Below the pieces are notes generated by a model. The model saw nothing but the letters and a program-made list of their open reading frames with translations. It did no database searches and was not told the DNA's origin. From positions 1 through 64,000 of IMG/VR virus record IMGVR_UViG_3300031521_000053: a DNA stretch of 64,000 bases; one strand, 5' to 3'. Of this stretch, positions 34,998 to 44,018 are shown one piece after another (positions within the stretch are counted from its first letter, which is position 1; every line of letters begins with the position of its first letter). The position numbers were made by a program, and so were the translations under genes. The DNA is from a virus.

Positions 34998-35235
34998 TCA
35001 AGGAGATGAAGTTGTTTGTATTCAAAATGTTGGTTATACTGATTTTTTAACAATTAGCAAATCATATAAAGTTTTACTTTCCTACTATGGAAGTGTAACA
35101 GAAACTGAACATATACGTGTTCAGAAAGATGATAAAAATGGTCATGTTGATATATTTAGTAGTAGATTTATATCTATCAAAGAATTCAAAAAAATAAAAA
35201 GAAAAGAAAAACTAAATATATTAAATCTAATATAA
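34987..35235 (+). CDS. SH3-like small protein with basic tail
   Basis: 82 residues: FNQGDEVVCIQNVGYTDFLTISKSYKVL ... HIRVQKDDKNG, clearly paralogous to the preceding gene; ends KRKEKLNILNLI. Confidence 0.75.
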   Translation: MIFNQGDEVVCIQNVGYTDFLTISKSYKVLLSYYGSVTETEHIRVQKDDKNGHVDIFSSRFISIKEFKKIKRKEKLNILNLI

Positions 35236-35263
35236 CATATAAATAATAAAAATAAAATAGGAT

Positions 35264-35485
35264 ATGAAAATTTTAAGAAAAAAAGACACTTTTAAGAAAG
35301 TACCTGACGCAAGCATTAATGATGTTGTAGCTATCAAATCTTATATTGAACAAGGATGGAAGCATTGTTCAAAAAAAGAATATAAAGATTTTTTCAAAAC
35401 TGCAGTTTCTGAGAAATTAGTTGAAAAGAAAATTGAAAAAGAAGAAATTAAAGAAAAAAAGAAAGAAAAGAAGCACGGCAAATGA
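35264..35485 (+). CDS. Small lysine-rich protein
   Basis: 73 residues: KKDTFKKVPDASINDVVAIKSYIEQGWKHCSKKEYK then a Lys/Glu-rich tail. The (I)-x-x-G-W-K-x-C-x-K-x-E-(Y/W)-K segment is frequent in small phage proteins of unknown function. Overlaps the next start by 4 bases. Confidence 0.75.
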   Translation: MKILRKKDTFKKVPDASINDVVAIKSYIEQGWKHCSKKEYKDFFKTAVSEKLVEKKIEKEEIKEKKKEKKHGK

Positions 35486-35916
35486 TTTTAGATATAATCA
35501 AATATGATGATTCTAACTCAGGAAAATTAAGAAAACTAAATGTAAATGTAAAAAAGGAAAATCCTTTTTTGCTTTCACTTATTAAAAATATGTTTGAAAC
35601 TCTTAATTATCACAAATTTGAATTTGGGTTATCTGCTCCACAAGTTGGACATAACTTAAATTTATTTGTTATTAATAATCCTGATTTAAAAGAAGTATTT
35701 ATTAATCCAGAAATATATTTAGAAGGACTTTTTATTCAAAACAAAGAAAGATGTTTAAGCTTACCAAATTTAGAATTTCCTATAAATAGGAGATCAATTG
35801 TTAAGATTAAATATTATGATATAAATTGGAATTATAAAATGTCTTCGTTTAAAGATTTAAATGCCATAGCTATTCAACATCAATTTGATCATATTAACGG
35901 AAAATTAATTATTTGA
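35482..35916 (+). CDS. def: Peptide deformylase homologue, catalytic Glu replaced by Gln
   Basis: 144 residues. Motif 1 is GLSAPQVG (49-56), motif 2 is ERCLSLP with metal ligand C91, and motif 3 is Q-H-Q-F-D-H-I-N-G (132-140), giving metal ligands H133 and H137. The usual Q-H-E-x-D-H has glutamate where this protein has Q134, and that glutamate is the general base in known deformylases. So the metal site is kept but activity is doubtful. It could still bind nascent N-termini or ribosomes. Confidence 0.85.
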   Translation: MILDIIKYDDSNSGKLRKLNVNVKKENPFLLSLIKNMFETLNYHKFEFGLSAPQVGHNLNLFVINNPDLKEVFINPEIYLEGLFIQNKERCLSLPNLEFPINRRSIVKIKYYDINWNYKMSSFKDLNAIAIQHQFDHINGKLII

Positions 35917-36299
35917 TGAATATATTTAATAGAAAAAAAAGGGAATTAAAAAGGGAACTAAAATACAATGAACTGAACAAATTATTCAGGATTAAACATG
36001 GTATAATTTGTAATTGGAGGATTAAAAAATATACTTTGCATCCAACTACAGTTGAAGGACTTGTTTTTGATGAAAAGTTTAATTCATTTTTTTTGAGAGA
36101 ATATGGAATATTTCCACATTCCTTTAATGAGTTTGCTTGTATTAACTATTCCTTTGATCCAAAATTTGATAATTTTCCAGTTGATAAATTACAGGAATTA
36201 TATAATAAAATTGAGTCTGTTTTTCCTGATCCATTTATTAAAATTAATAGATTAAAAAAATTAAAAAATATTAATTCTGTTAAATATGAAGAACGGTGA
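35916..36299 (+). CDS. Hypothetical protein with basic tail
   Basis: 127 residues from the ATG at 35916 (TGATG overlap with the previous stop). NWRIKKYTLHPTTVEGLVFDEKF ... aromatic-rich middle; ends INRLKKLKNINSVKYEER. Unknown. Confidence 0.7.
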   Translation: MNIFNRKKRELKRELKYNELNKLFRIKHGIICNWRIKKYTLHPTTVEGLVFDEKFNSFFLREYGIFPHSFNEFACINYSFDPKFDNFPVDKLQELYNKIESVFPDPFIKINRLKKLKNINSVKYEER

Positions 36300-36516
36300 T
36301 AAAATTACTTATATTAGTAACGATATTTGTGTTTTTGATAAATATAAAACATATACTATTATTAATATACACAATGATATTATAACATATGTGAGTTATC
36401 TTGATAATTATAAAAAGTTATGGTATATAGGTTGTAGTTATACTATGAATAAATTCATAACATATAATCAATATAGAAAATTAAAATTAAATAAAATTAA
36501 TGAAAAAATATGTTAG
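36286..36516 (+). CDS. SH3-like small protein with basic tail
   Basis: 76 residues: KNGDKITYISND ... FDKYKTYTIINIHND then YRKLKLNKINEKIC. Distant member of the small beta-barrel family; overlaps both neighbours. Confidence 0.7.
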   Translation: MKNGDKITYISNDICVFDKYKTYTIINIHNDIITYVSYLDNYKKLWYIGCSYTMNKFITYNQYRKLKLNKINEKIC

Positions 36517-36692
36517 TAAAAGAATTAATAGAAAAAATAGAAGAATTAAGAGTAATATATCCTAATATTGATGATATTGAAATTGGACCACTTTTTAATG
36601 GTGATTTAGTGATGATGATTAGTGATTTGACAATAGAAGAAGGCTCAGGATGGGAAACTGACGATGCAATTGGCATTATTTGGAATTGTTAA
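36510..36692 (+). CDS. Small hypothetical protein
   Basis: 60 residues: a helix (VKELIEKIEELRVIYPNIDD) then two strands ending WETDDAIGIIWNC. Unknown; coupled to the preceding gene by a 7-base overlap. Confidence 0.7.
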   Translation: MLVKELIEKIEELRVIYPNIDDIEIGPLFNGDLVMMISDLTIEEGSGWETDDAIGIIWNC

Positions 36693-36719
36693 GTTTTTAT
36701 AAAAAATAATAAATATTAA

Positions 36720-36962
36720 ATGTTAGAAGAAATCATAAATAACTATCCAGATGAAGGAATTTTATCTGCTGATGGATTGGATGATGCAGTAATTGGATTA
36801 GAAATGAATTCAATGAGGTTAATATATTCAGTATCTAAATGTATTGAAATTTTTATCAATGATGGAATGACAGAAGAAGAAGCATTAGAATTCTTTGAAT
36901 TTAATACAGCAGGATCTTATATGGGTGAACACACTCCAATATGGTGCTACGATGATTTTTAA
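36720..36962 (+). CDS. Conserved-looking small phage protein
   Basis: 80 residues: DGLDDAVIGLEMNSMRLIYSVSKCIEIFINDGMTEEEALEFFEFN-AGSYMGEHTPIWC-DD. This D-(G)-(L/F)-DDA-IG ... EFN-AG-Y-GE-TPIW pattern is one I associate with small early phage proteins, without a known role. Followed by a terminator. Confidence 0.8.
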   Translation: MLEEIINNYPDEGILSADGLDDAVIGLEMNSMRLIYSVSKCIEIFINDGMTEEEALEFFEFNTAGSYMGEHTPIWCYDDF

Positions 36963-36995
36963 TTGATATAAAAATAAATAATTTTTTTATATCAA
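36963..36995 (+). terminator. Intrinsic terminator
   Basis: TTGATATAAAAA / TTTTTATATCAA arms followed at once by a TATATTTG promoter element. Confidence 0.75.
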
Positions 36996-37005
36996 TTATT
37001 TTCAT

Positions 37006-37013
37006 TATATTTG
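37006..37013 (+). promoter_or_regulatory. Host-type promoter -7 element (TATATTTG)
   Basis: Ten bases before the ATG at 37023, placed directly after a terminator. Confidence 0.5.
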
Positions 37014-37022
37014 TAAAAAAAT

Positions 37023-37223
37023 ATGAAAGATAAAAAATCAGATGAAATATATTCAAATTGGGTCAAAGAATCAGGAATAAAAGATTTAACTGGTAACCAA
37101 TCAAAATTTGTCAAAATGATTATATCAAATAGAAAAATTATCTGTGAAATCGGAAGTTTTAATAAAGTTTTTGTTAGCATTTATAAATATTTGAAAAATA
37201 ATCGTGAAAAATTAGAAGATTAA
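37023..37223 (+). CDS. Small hypothetical protein
   Basis: 66 residues, basic, probably helical (SKFVKMIISNRKIICEIGSFNKVFVSIYKYL). First gene after a new promoter. Unknown. Confidence 0.7.
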   Translation: MKDKKSDEIYSNWVKESGIKDLTGNQSKFVKMIISNRKIICEIGSFNKVFVSIYKYLKNNREKLED

Positions 37224-37225
37224 AT

Positions 37226-37483
37226 ATGAAATCAATACTTTACAAAAAAGGTGAAAAATTTGTTTGTATAGATAATACATCTAGATATACTGGAGTAGAA
37301 TTAGGCTATTCTTCTTTGACGTTATTGAAAATTGGCGGTGTTTACACATTTCGTGATATTAATAGTTATGGCGAAATGAATTTTTTGGAACTACGCGGAT
37401 ATAGTTTCAGAAAGCAAAGGTTTGTGAAATATTCAGAGTTAAGAAAGATAAAATTAGAAAAATTAAATACTATAAACATATAA
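37226..37483 (+). CDS. SH3-like small protein with basic tail
   Basis: 85 residues: YKKGEKFVCIDNTSRY ... LLKIGGVYTFRDINSYGE ... RFVKYSELRKIKLEKLNTINI. The beta-barrel pattern and tail match the 31-35 kb paralogues. Confidence 0.75.
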   Translation: MKSILYKKGEKFVCIDNTSRYTGVELGYSSLTLLKIGGVYTFRDINSYGEMNFLELRGYSFRKQRFVKYSELRKIKLEKLNTINI

Positions 37484-37485
37484 TC

Positions 37486-38373
37486 ATGAGTCTAAAAGCA
37501 TATGACGGTATGATGACCAGAAATGGTTTAGCATACATACAAGAAGAAATCTTAAAAAGAATTGATAGATTTGAAGATGCATCACAAAATGAATTAGCAA
37601 AATGTTATGCTAAAGATATTATATTACATGTAGATGAAAAATGTGACATTATTCATCAAATGGAATATTTATCAATTAATGATAGTGAAGAATTAAAAAA
37701 TAAAATAAAAGAAATTAGTATAAAAGAAGATACTACTTTGATGTCTTATTTATTTCAATCAGGTAAAATATTATCAAAAAGTCAATATAAAAATGATTTT
37801 ATGGTTGATCTTAGTTTATCAATTGATTGTAGAGATGATAAAATACTAATTTTTCCAAATATAAATGTAGGCGAGCATAGAACAATCCTTTTAGAATTTC
37901 TAAATGATTGGTATTGTCAAAACCAATCTGATCCAGATGAAAATGTAAAAGAAGATGAATGGGATGAAAGAGAAAAAGATTGGTATGTATTTAATGAACA
38001 TAAAGGATTATCAATGAAGATTATGATATTTGATACAAATAATTATTCTAAAAATTTAAATGAACATTTTAGAGGTGAAATATTATATCAAAAAATACTC
38101 GAAAATATTCCTTCAGATGATATTAGAAAAAGGAAAATAGTAACTAATATTTTAATTAGTGAGAAATTAAAAGATAATGATGATTATTCAACTGTTTGGA
38201 ATATATTGGGAGAGTTAAAGAAAGATGACAACTCAGAAATAACTGAATATATAAACTCACATGATATTCAATTATTTAAAATTGATAAAGAATTTCTTGA
38301 TACTGAATTATTAAAACCTAAAACAGAACTTGATGAGTATATAAAAACTCATAATATTGAATTAAAAAAATAA
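37486..38373 (+). CDS. Hypothetical protein, 295 residues
   Basis: Begins MSLKAYDGMMTRNGLAYIQEEIL, mostly helical, with an acidic insert (DPDENVKEDEWDEREKDW) near residue 150. No recognised motif. Three bases after the previous stop; followed by a terminator. Confidence 0.8.
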   Translation: MSLKAYDGMMTRNGLAYIQEEILKRIDRFEDASQNELAKCYAKDIILHVDEKCDIIHQMEYLSINDSEELKNKIKEISIKEDTTLMSYLFQSGKILSKSQYKNDFMVDLSLSIDCRDDKILIFPNINVGEHRTILLEFLNDWYCQNQSDPDENVKEDEWDEREKDWYVFNEHKGLSMKIMIFDTNNYSKNLNEHFRGEILYQKILENIPSDDIRKRKIVTNILISEKLKDNDDYSTVWNILGELKKDDNSEITEYINSHDIQLFKIDKEFLDTELLKPKTELDEYIKTHNIELKK

Positions 38374-38379
38374 CAATTT

Positions 38380-38409
38380 AAATCCATCTATTTAAGATGG
38401 ATTTTTTTA
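38380..38409 (+). terminator. Intrinsic terminator
   Basis: AAATCCATCT-ATTTA-AGATGGATTT then T run; overlaps the late-type promoter that follows. Confidence 0.85.
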
Positions 38410-38416
38410 TATATAA
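38408..38416 (+). promoter_or_regulatory. Candidate late promoter (TATATATAA)
   Basis: TTTTTTTATATATAATAA, 23 bases before the tagged gene at 38440. Confidence 0.5.
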
Positions 38417-38439
38417 TAATAAATAAAAAATAATTTATT

Positions 38440-38769
38440 ATGACAGTATATAGTTTTGATGAATATTATGGCAAGAAATATCAAGTAGATAGATATTATG
38501 ATAATATGATGAGAGTAGTTGATGATTATGTAAATACTAATGATGAATTTAGAAAAAACCACAAAGTTCAAAATTCACCTTATTTTGTTATAAAATCAGA
38601 TAGTATACATAAAAGTTCACTTAAACCAGGAGGATATAATATAAATTACACTTTGAAAAAAAATTATCAAAAGGGAACAATAAATATAACTGATGAAGAA
38701 TATAATGATTTAGTTGAATATATGAAAGATACAGAATTATATAAATCTACAAAAAAATTCAATTTATAA
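38440..38769 (+). CDS. Tagged protein ending TKKFNL (plus strand)
   Basis: 109 residues, start MTVYSFDEYYGKKY, end KSTKKFNL. One of the few plus-strand members of the K-F-N group; its tag is encoded AAA-TTC-AAT-TTA, unlike the AAA-TTT-AAT of most others, which favours selection on the peptide. Overlaps the next start by one base. Confidence 0.75.
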   Translation: MTVYSFDEYYGKKYQVDRYYDNMMRVVDDYVNTNDEFRKNHKVQNSPYFVIKSDSIHKSSLKPGGYNINYTLKKNYQKGTINITDEEYNDLVEYMKDTELYKSTKKFNL

Positions 38770-39569
38770 TGAGCAAAAAAGTCAAAGATTGGAATTCATT
38801 TATTTTAGAACAACAGAGTATAGAAAACTCTATATATTCAATATTTGATATTGATGATAATTTACTTATCATGAATACTCCTTTACACTTTCAACATTTT
38901 GAAAATGGTAAATGGATAAATAAAGATATATCAATTCAAGATTTTTCTAAAATAAGACTTGAATATCCAGATAATTATATTGATAATAATGAATGGAAAT
39001 CAGACACTAAATATACATTTTCTGAATTTGGAGACAACGGTCCAAGATTAGATAATTCACTTGTTGATGATATTAAAAAATCAATAAAGAATAAAAATTT
39101 TGGTCCATCATGGGAGTCATTTTTAACAACTCTAAAAGAAGGTAGATTATTTGCTATCATTACCACAAGAGGACATGAACCTAATACTATACATTCATCA
39201 GTAAGATATATAATAGATAATGTATTAGACATAGATGATAAAAATATAATGATAACAAATATAGAAAAATATAATAAATTATTCAAATTTGAATCAACTG
39301 ATAAAATAGAAAATTATTTAGACTGCTGTTATTTTATTGGATTAATGTCTCAAGCATTCAAAGATGAGTTTTATTTTACTCCAACAATGAAAACAAGACA
39401 TTTAGCTATACAAGATGCAACTAACAAATTTTCAAATTACGTTAAAGAAATTTCTCCTGGTACAATAGATTCATTCATTAGTAATGAGAAATCATTAGAC
39501 TTTCCTGAATTTTATAGCATTTCTAATTCTGTCACCAATAAAACAGAACAAGTAAAAGTTAAAATATAA
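38769..39569 (+). CDS. HAD-superfamily phosphatase-like protein with capsid-targeting-like start
   Basis: 266 residues. N-terminus SKKVKDWNSFILEQQ fits K-x-W-x-x-F-I-x-E. The HAD motif I is FDIDDNLL (D27, D29), motif II ITTRGHEPN (about 135), and lysine- and acid-rich segments follow. T4-like phages carry comparable HAD proteins of unknown substrate. Placed in a late-type two-gene unit, so it may be packaged (inference). Confidence 0.65.
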   Translation: MSKKVKDWNSFILEQQSIENSIYSIFDIDDNLLIMNTPLHFQHFENGKWINKDISIQDFSKIRLEYPDNYIDNNEWKSDTKYTFSEFGDNGPRLDNSLVDDIKKSIKNKNFGPSWESFLTTLKEGRLFAIITTRGHEPNTIHSSVRYIIDNVLDIDDKNIMITNIEKYNKLFKFESTDKIENYLDCCYFIGLMSQAFKDEFYFTPTMKTRHLAIQDATNKFSNYVKEISPGTIDSFISNEKSLDFPEFYSISNSVTNKTEQVKVKI

Positions 39570-39592
39570 TAAATATCAAATATTTAATAAAT

Positions 39593-39623
39593 ATATCTTG
39601 AATAATTTTTTTATTCAAGATAT
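39593..39623 (+). terminator. Intrinsic terminator
   Basis: ATATCTTGAATAA / TTATTCAAGATAT with T5 loop and T8 tail, immediately followed by the ligase promoter. Confidence 0.85.
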
Positions 39624-39629
39624 TTTTTT

Positions 39630-39637
39630 TATCTTTG
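39630..39637 (+). promoter_or_regulatory. Host-type promoter -7 element for ligA (TATCTTTG)
   Basis: 26 bases before the ligase start; -33 position lies in the terminator T-tract. Confidence 0.6.
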
Positions 39638-39663
39638 TACTTCATAAACAAAAAATATAAAAA

Positions 39664-41547
39664 ATGAAAATATCAGAAATTTATCAATTATTAGAATATG
39701 GTATGTTTAAATCTGCTTCAGTTGAAGTTAAGAAACTAAATCAGAAATATCGTGATGGAGAACCTGAAATAAGTGATCCAGAATATGATAAATTGATTTC
39801 AACATTTCAAAATTTGGATCCAGACAATGAAATATTTGAATCTGGTGTAATTGAAGATAGTGGAACTGTCAATCCAGACAGAAAAGAAAATTTAAAATTT
39901 CCAATGTATTCATTGAATAAATTTCATACTATTGAGGAAATTCACAAATGGTTATCAAACAAAGGAATATCATTAGAAATAGAATTGGTTTGTACATCGA
40001 AATATGATGGAATGTCAATTCTTAAAGATGAATATAAACAACTTGCTTGGTCAAGAGGTGATGGCATAATTGGAGAAACTATGCATAAGCATTATGAAAT
40101 GATAAATGATAATAGTAAAAAAATTAATTTATTTACTATTGGGGAATTCATTATACCAAAGCCTGTTTTTAATAGTAGATTGTTTTATAGAGACAATGGA
40201 GAAGCATTTAAAAATGCTCGTAATATGGTTGCTGGACTTAAAAATTCTGATACAGTATCAAAAGATTTAAAGAATGCTAAACATATTCGTTATGGTTATG
40301 CAAGTGAAGATTTCACCCAAGATAAATCTGAACAACTAGAATTCATCTGCAAAAATTTCTCTAATGTACCATACAAAATATTCAAAGCAATTGATTTGAA
40401 TTTTGATGAATTAAATGATATTTATATTGAATGGAACAAAGAATATGATATTGATGGACTTGTTTTTGATATAAATGATAAAGACATTAGAAAAAAACTT
40501 GGGCGTGAAACTAATAATAATCCTGCATATTCAAGAGCATATAAGAACCCAGAATGGGCAGAATCAAAGGAAACTAAAATTTTAGAAATTGTAAAAGAAG
40601 TCTCTAAAAACGGCTTACTTAAACCAGTAGCTTTAATTGTACCTATCCTATTAGATGGAGCCACAGTATCACGTGTTACATTAAATAACTATAAATTTGT
40701 TAGAATAAATGATTTAGGAGTTGGTTCTGTAATTGGAGTGATGCGTAGTGGAGGAGTAATACCAAAGATTGTAAAAATTATTAAGGCGACTGGATTTGAA
40801 ATGCCTACATTTGGTAGTTCAAAAGTTTTCTGGAATGAAAATGAAGTAGAATTGATGGTAGAAGGAACTGAAGAACAAGAAATAAAAAAACTTATTTCAT
40901 TCTTTGAAATTCTTGAAGCTGAATATGTATCAGAAGGTACTATTAATCAATTATATAATTCTGGTTACAAAACAATTAAACAGATATTAGATTTGACACC
41001 AGATGAATTAGAAAGACTTGATAGATTTGGTGAAAGAAAATCATCAATAGTTTATGAGTCAATTCATAAATCTGTCACAAACGTTAAACTATCAAAACTG
41101 ATGCACGCTACATGTATATTCACAAACTTAGGAAGTAAGAAAATTGAGTTACTAATGCATTTTGATGGTAAGCCTACATTTGAACAAATACTTGAAGTAA
41201 AAGGATTCTCTGATAAGTCAGCAAAATCATATCTTGAAGGTTATGATAAGTTCTATGATTTTATTAAAGATTTACCTATCAAAATACAATCAAATGATGT
41301 TCCTGATGTAGAAATAGTTGGTGATGATTTGGAAAATATATCATTTTGCTTCACTGGAATAAGAAGAAAAGATTTAGAAGAAATTATAATTTCAAAATCA
41401 GGAAAAATTGCATCTGGTGTATCAAAAAATTTGACATATTTAGTATGTAAAGACAAAAATGCTGGAACATCAAAATTAGTAAAAGCAGAAGAGATTGGTG
41501 TGAAATTGTTAAGTGTTGAAGATTTAGAAAAAATGTTGAATAATTAA
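39664..41547 (+). CDS. ligA: NAD-dependent DNA ligase
   Basis: 627 residues, slightly shorter than bacterial LigA (about 670). N-terminal Ia-type helices; adenylation site K113-Y-D-G; SRGDG motif near 135; an OB fold around 315-385; HhH region around 425-540; BRCT at about 545-627 (ISFCFTGIRRKDLEEII-SKSGKIASGVS). The four-cysteine zinc finger normally following the OB fold is replaced by a cysteine-free stretch (MPTFGSSKVFWNENEVELM). It seals nicks during replication and repair, using host NAD+. Confidence 0.93.
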   Translation: MKISEIYQLLEYGMFKSASVEVKKLNQKYRDGEPEISDPEYDKLISTFQNLDPDNEIFESGVIEDSGTVNPDRKENLKFPMYSLNKFHTIEEIHKWLSNKGISLEIELVCTSKYDGMSILKDEYKQLAWSRGDGIIGETMHKHYEMINDNSKKINLFTIGEFIIPKPVFNSRLFYRDNGEAFKNARNMVAGLKNSDTVSKDLKNAKHIRYGYASEDFTQDKSEQLEFICKNFSNVPYKIFKAIDLNFDELNDIYIEWNKEYDIDGLVFDINDKDIRKKLGRETNNNPAYSRAYKNPEWAESKETKILEIVKEVSKNGLLKPVALIVPILLDGATVSRVTLNNYKFVRINDLGVGSVIGVMRSGGVIPKIVKIIKATGFEMPTFGSSKVFWNENEVELMVEGTEEQEIKKLISFFEILEAEYVSEGTINQLYNSGYKTIKQILDLTPDELERLDRFGERKSSIVYESIHKSVTNVKLSKLMHATCIFTNLGSKKIELLMHFDGKPTFEQILEVKGFSDKSAKSYLEGYDKFYDFIKDLPIKIQSNDVPDVEIVGDDLENISFCFTGIRRKDLEEIIISKSGKIASGVSKNLTYLVCKDKNAGTSKLVKAEEIGVKLLSVEDLEKMLNN

Positions 41548-41579
41548 TTTGGCAATTAGAAATAAATACACTATCTTTA
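41548..41579 (+). promoter_or_regulatory. Host-type promoter
   Basis: TTTG (41548-41551), 20 bases, TATCTTTA (41572-41579); one mismatch to the -7 consensus. 17 bases before the next start. Confidence 0.55.
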
Positions 41580-41596
41580 TAAGATAAAAATAAATA

Positions 41597-42316
41597 ATGA
41601 CAGCATTAGAAGTATATAATTTTTTAAAAAATTCAGGAAAATTTTCAGATTTAATTTTTGGAGAACCAAATTCTAACGTAAGATATTCTCCATTTGCAGA
41701 AATAAAGTATGTTATAAACAAATCAGAATATATTATAGAAGTCACTAATGAATATCAATACTCTTTTTTTAGTTGTCATCCATTTACAGATATTAAAGGA
41801 TTAGAATTTGTTATTCTTAATGATTTTTGTGAAGAAAAAACAATTATATCTAATTTCAAAAGATTATTAAAAAAAATAATAAAATTGGATATTTACATCC
41901 AAAATAGAGAAATTGATAAAATTGTGATAAAAGATATAATAAATAATCATATTAAAAAAACATATAATTTAAATGTTGATTTGACATACGGATATTTAAG
42001 TAAATTATTCAAAAATTACATGACTATTAAATTTTCACCAAAAAATATCACGTCAAGAATAAAAAGAAAGCCATCATACCACCAAGTATCATATAATAAA
42101 AAATTATTTGATACTTCATTAGAACATTATTCGAAATATGATATTTGGGTATTTTTTAATAATAATAACTCTCATGTCGCATTAAATTTATATTATGACG
42201 GAGAATCAAAAAAATTATTATCAATTGCAAAAAATGAATCATATCAGCCTTTTAGCAATGATATAACTAAAATAATAAGAAAAGAAAAACTTATTAAACT
42301 TATGAATGATGACTGA
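41597..42316 (+). CDS. Hypothetical protein with basic tail
   Basis: 239 residues, unknown, Lys/Ile/Asn-rich, ends IIRKEKLIKLMNDD. Starts a run of overlapping genes. Confidence 0.75.
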   Translation: MTALEVYNFLKNSGKFSDLIFGEPNSNVRYSPFAEIKYVINKSEYIIEVTNEYQYSFFSCHPFTDIKGLEFVILNDFCEEKTIISNFKRLLKKIIKLDIYIQNREIDKIVIKDIINNHIKKTYNLNVDLTYGYLSKLFKNYMTIKFSPKNITSRIKRKPSYHQVSYNKKLFDTSLEHYSKYDIWVFFNNNNSHVALNLYYDGESKKLLSIAKNESYQPFSNDITKIIRKEKLIKLMNDD

Positions 42317-42848
42317 TATTGAGACAATAGAAATAATTAAAAAATACATATTAAAAAAGAAATTTGAAATTGAAATTGGTAGTGTTGATAAAAATTATAT
42401 ATCATTTTATTATAACTTAAATGATTCAGATTATTGTATTAATATATTCATTGAAAAAAACAAAAATAATCAGTCAGTTATAAAATATTATTCAAATTGT
42501 AATATTTTTAATATAAATAGATTGAGAACTTCTGTATCAAGCAAAAATTATTTACGTAGTATTTATGATAATTTGATTTATATTAAAACTGAGTTGAATA
42601 AAATATCAAGATATGAAAAAGAAAGATATGATAATAATAAAAAATATTGCACAGAGTTAGAAAGTCATTATAAAAAAATTCATGATAATGTTAATATTGA
42701 AGTTTTTTTTCCTAATGACGATAATATTAATATTAAAATAACTGGTTATAATAATAACAAAATTACTATTTATAGCATAAATTATACTGACAATAAATAT
42801 TACCTTAATAGTCTTGAAGAAAAATATTCACCAAATAAAACAATATGA
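42306..42848 (+). CDS. Hypothetical protein
   Basis: 180 residues, unknown; alternating strands and helices (ISFYYNLNDSDYCINIFIEK) in both halves, possibly a pair of related units. Overlaps the preceding gene by 11 bases and the next by 4. Confidence 0.7.
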   Translation: MMTDIETIEIIKKYILKKKFEIEIGSVDKNYISFYYNLNDSDYCINIFIEKNKNNQSVIKYYSNCNIFNINRLRTSVSSKNYLRSIYDNLIYIKTELNKISRYEKERYDNNKKYCTELESHYKKIHDNVNIEVFFPNDDNINIKITGYNNNKITIYSINYTDNKYYLNSLEEKYSPNKTI

Positions 42849-43096
42849 AAGCACTACACATCACATCAGAATCTAATGGTTACGAAGAAGTAGAATTACT
42901 TGCAAACAGAGTATCAAGAACAAATGGACTTGCTGTAATTGAGATAAACGGAGAAATATTAATGACTGGAGGTTTTTTAATTCAAGATACGCCTGAAATA
43001 AGAATTATATTGGATAACACATCAAAAGATAAGCAATTTGATTTAATAAAATCAATAAAAATGGATCCATTTGCTGCATTCTATTATGAAGAATAA
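42845..43096 (+). CDS. Small conserved-looking early protein
   Basis: 83 residues: MKALHITSESNGYEEVELLANRVSRTNGLAVIEINGEILMTGGFLIQDTPEIRIIL. A compact alpha/beta protein I cannot assign. Confidence 0.75.
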   Translation: MKALHITSESNGYEEVELLANRVSRTNGLAVIEINGEILMTGGFLIQDTPEIRIILDNTSKDKQFDLIKSIKMDPFAAFYYEE

Positions 43097-43098
43097 TT

Positions 43099-43413
43099 AT
43101 GATATTTTCAGATAAAAAATATTCACATTTAGAAGATGTTGAAGGTAATAAAATATATGATATTATTACTTACCCTTATCTATTCGGATTTGATGGGTCT
43201 TATGATGATATTGTATTAGAATTAAAAATAAATTCTGATAATACAATGGATTTGAAGTTTGATAATAATACATTGTCAGGATTTAATAATACTTCAAATA
43301 AACAATTTTCTGTTTGTAAAACAAAGCAAGATAGTATGCTTAAAATATTTAAAAAACAATTATTGAAGTACCCTTATCCAACTGATGAACTAACTTTAAT
43401 ATTTAGTAAATAA
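43099..43413 (+). CDS. Hypothetical protein
   Basis: 104 residues, unknown, strand-rich; two bases after the previous stop. Confidence 0.7.
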   Translation: MIFSDKKYSHLEDVEGNKIYDIITYPYLFGFDGSYDDIVLELKINSDNTMDLKFDNNTLSGFNNTSNKQFSVCKTKQDSMLKIFKKQLLKYPYPTDELTLIFSK

Positions 43414-43460
43414 TATAAACTTATTGGTTTTCTTGTAGTATATAAGAAAAAATTAAATTT

Positions 43461-43658
43461 ATGAATTATAATATAACGGTGTTTCTTGACGATAGTAGTA
43501 TAATAACTATACCTGCTGAGTATGAAAATGAATATACACTAAAACAAAACGTGACTGCAATAGGAAATAATGGTGTATGGGAAAGTACGGGAAGTGATTA
43601 TATATTTACTCCTTCTCATAGAATATTCAAAATTGATGTATGGAAAGACAAAAAATAA
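43461..43658 (+). CDS. Small beta-rich protein
   Basis: 65 residues: YNITVFLDDSSIITIPAEYE ... VWESTGSDYIFTPSHRIFKIDVW, a likely small barrel. Unknown. Confidence 0.65.
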   Translation: MNYNITVFLDDSSIITIPAEYENEYTLKQNVTAIGNNGVWESTGSDYIFTPSHRIFKIDVWKDKK

Positions 43659-43690
43659 ATTTCTAAAAATAAAATAAAATAAAATAAAAT

Positions 43691-43933
43691 ATGAAAATAA
43701 AAGAATACAAAATTCAAATGACATTATCAATTGAATCAGAAGAAGCGGATTATGAAAGAGTAGAACAATTTGCTCAAGAACTTGCAGAGAGTCTTATTCA
43801 AGATAATCCAGTATCATACGATGATATTGATATCGTTGAAACTGTAGTTACCGAAGTTCAAGATCTTAATGATGATGAAGATTTCACAAATTTAGATAAA
43901 AATGGTGATGAAATTGAAGAAGAAGAATATTAA
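43691..43933 (+). CDS. Small acidic protein
   Basis: 80 residues, ferredoxin-like strand-helix start (KIKEYKIQMTLSIESEEADYERVEQFAQELAESL) and a very acidic tail (DGDEIEEEEY type). Unknown. Confidence 0.75.
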   Translation: MKIKEYKIQMTLSIESEEADYERVEQFAQELAESLIQDNPVSYDDIDIVETVVTEVQDLNDDEDFTNLDKNGDEIEEEEY

Positions 43934-44018
43934 TTAAAAAATAATTAAATAAATTATAAAAGTAAAACTTTATATATTATTAAAACTAAACAATAAACAA
44001 ATTATTAAATAAAAAATT

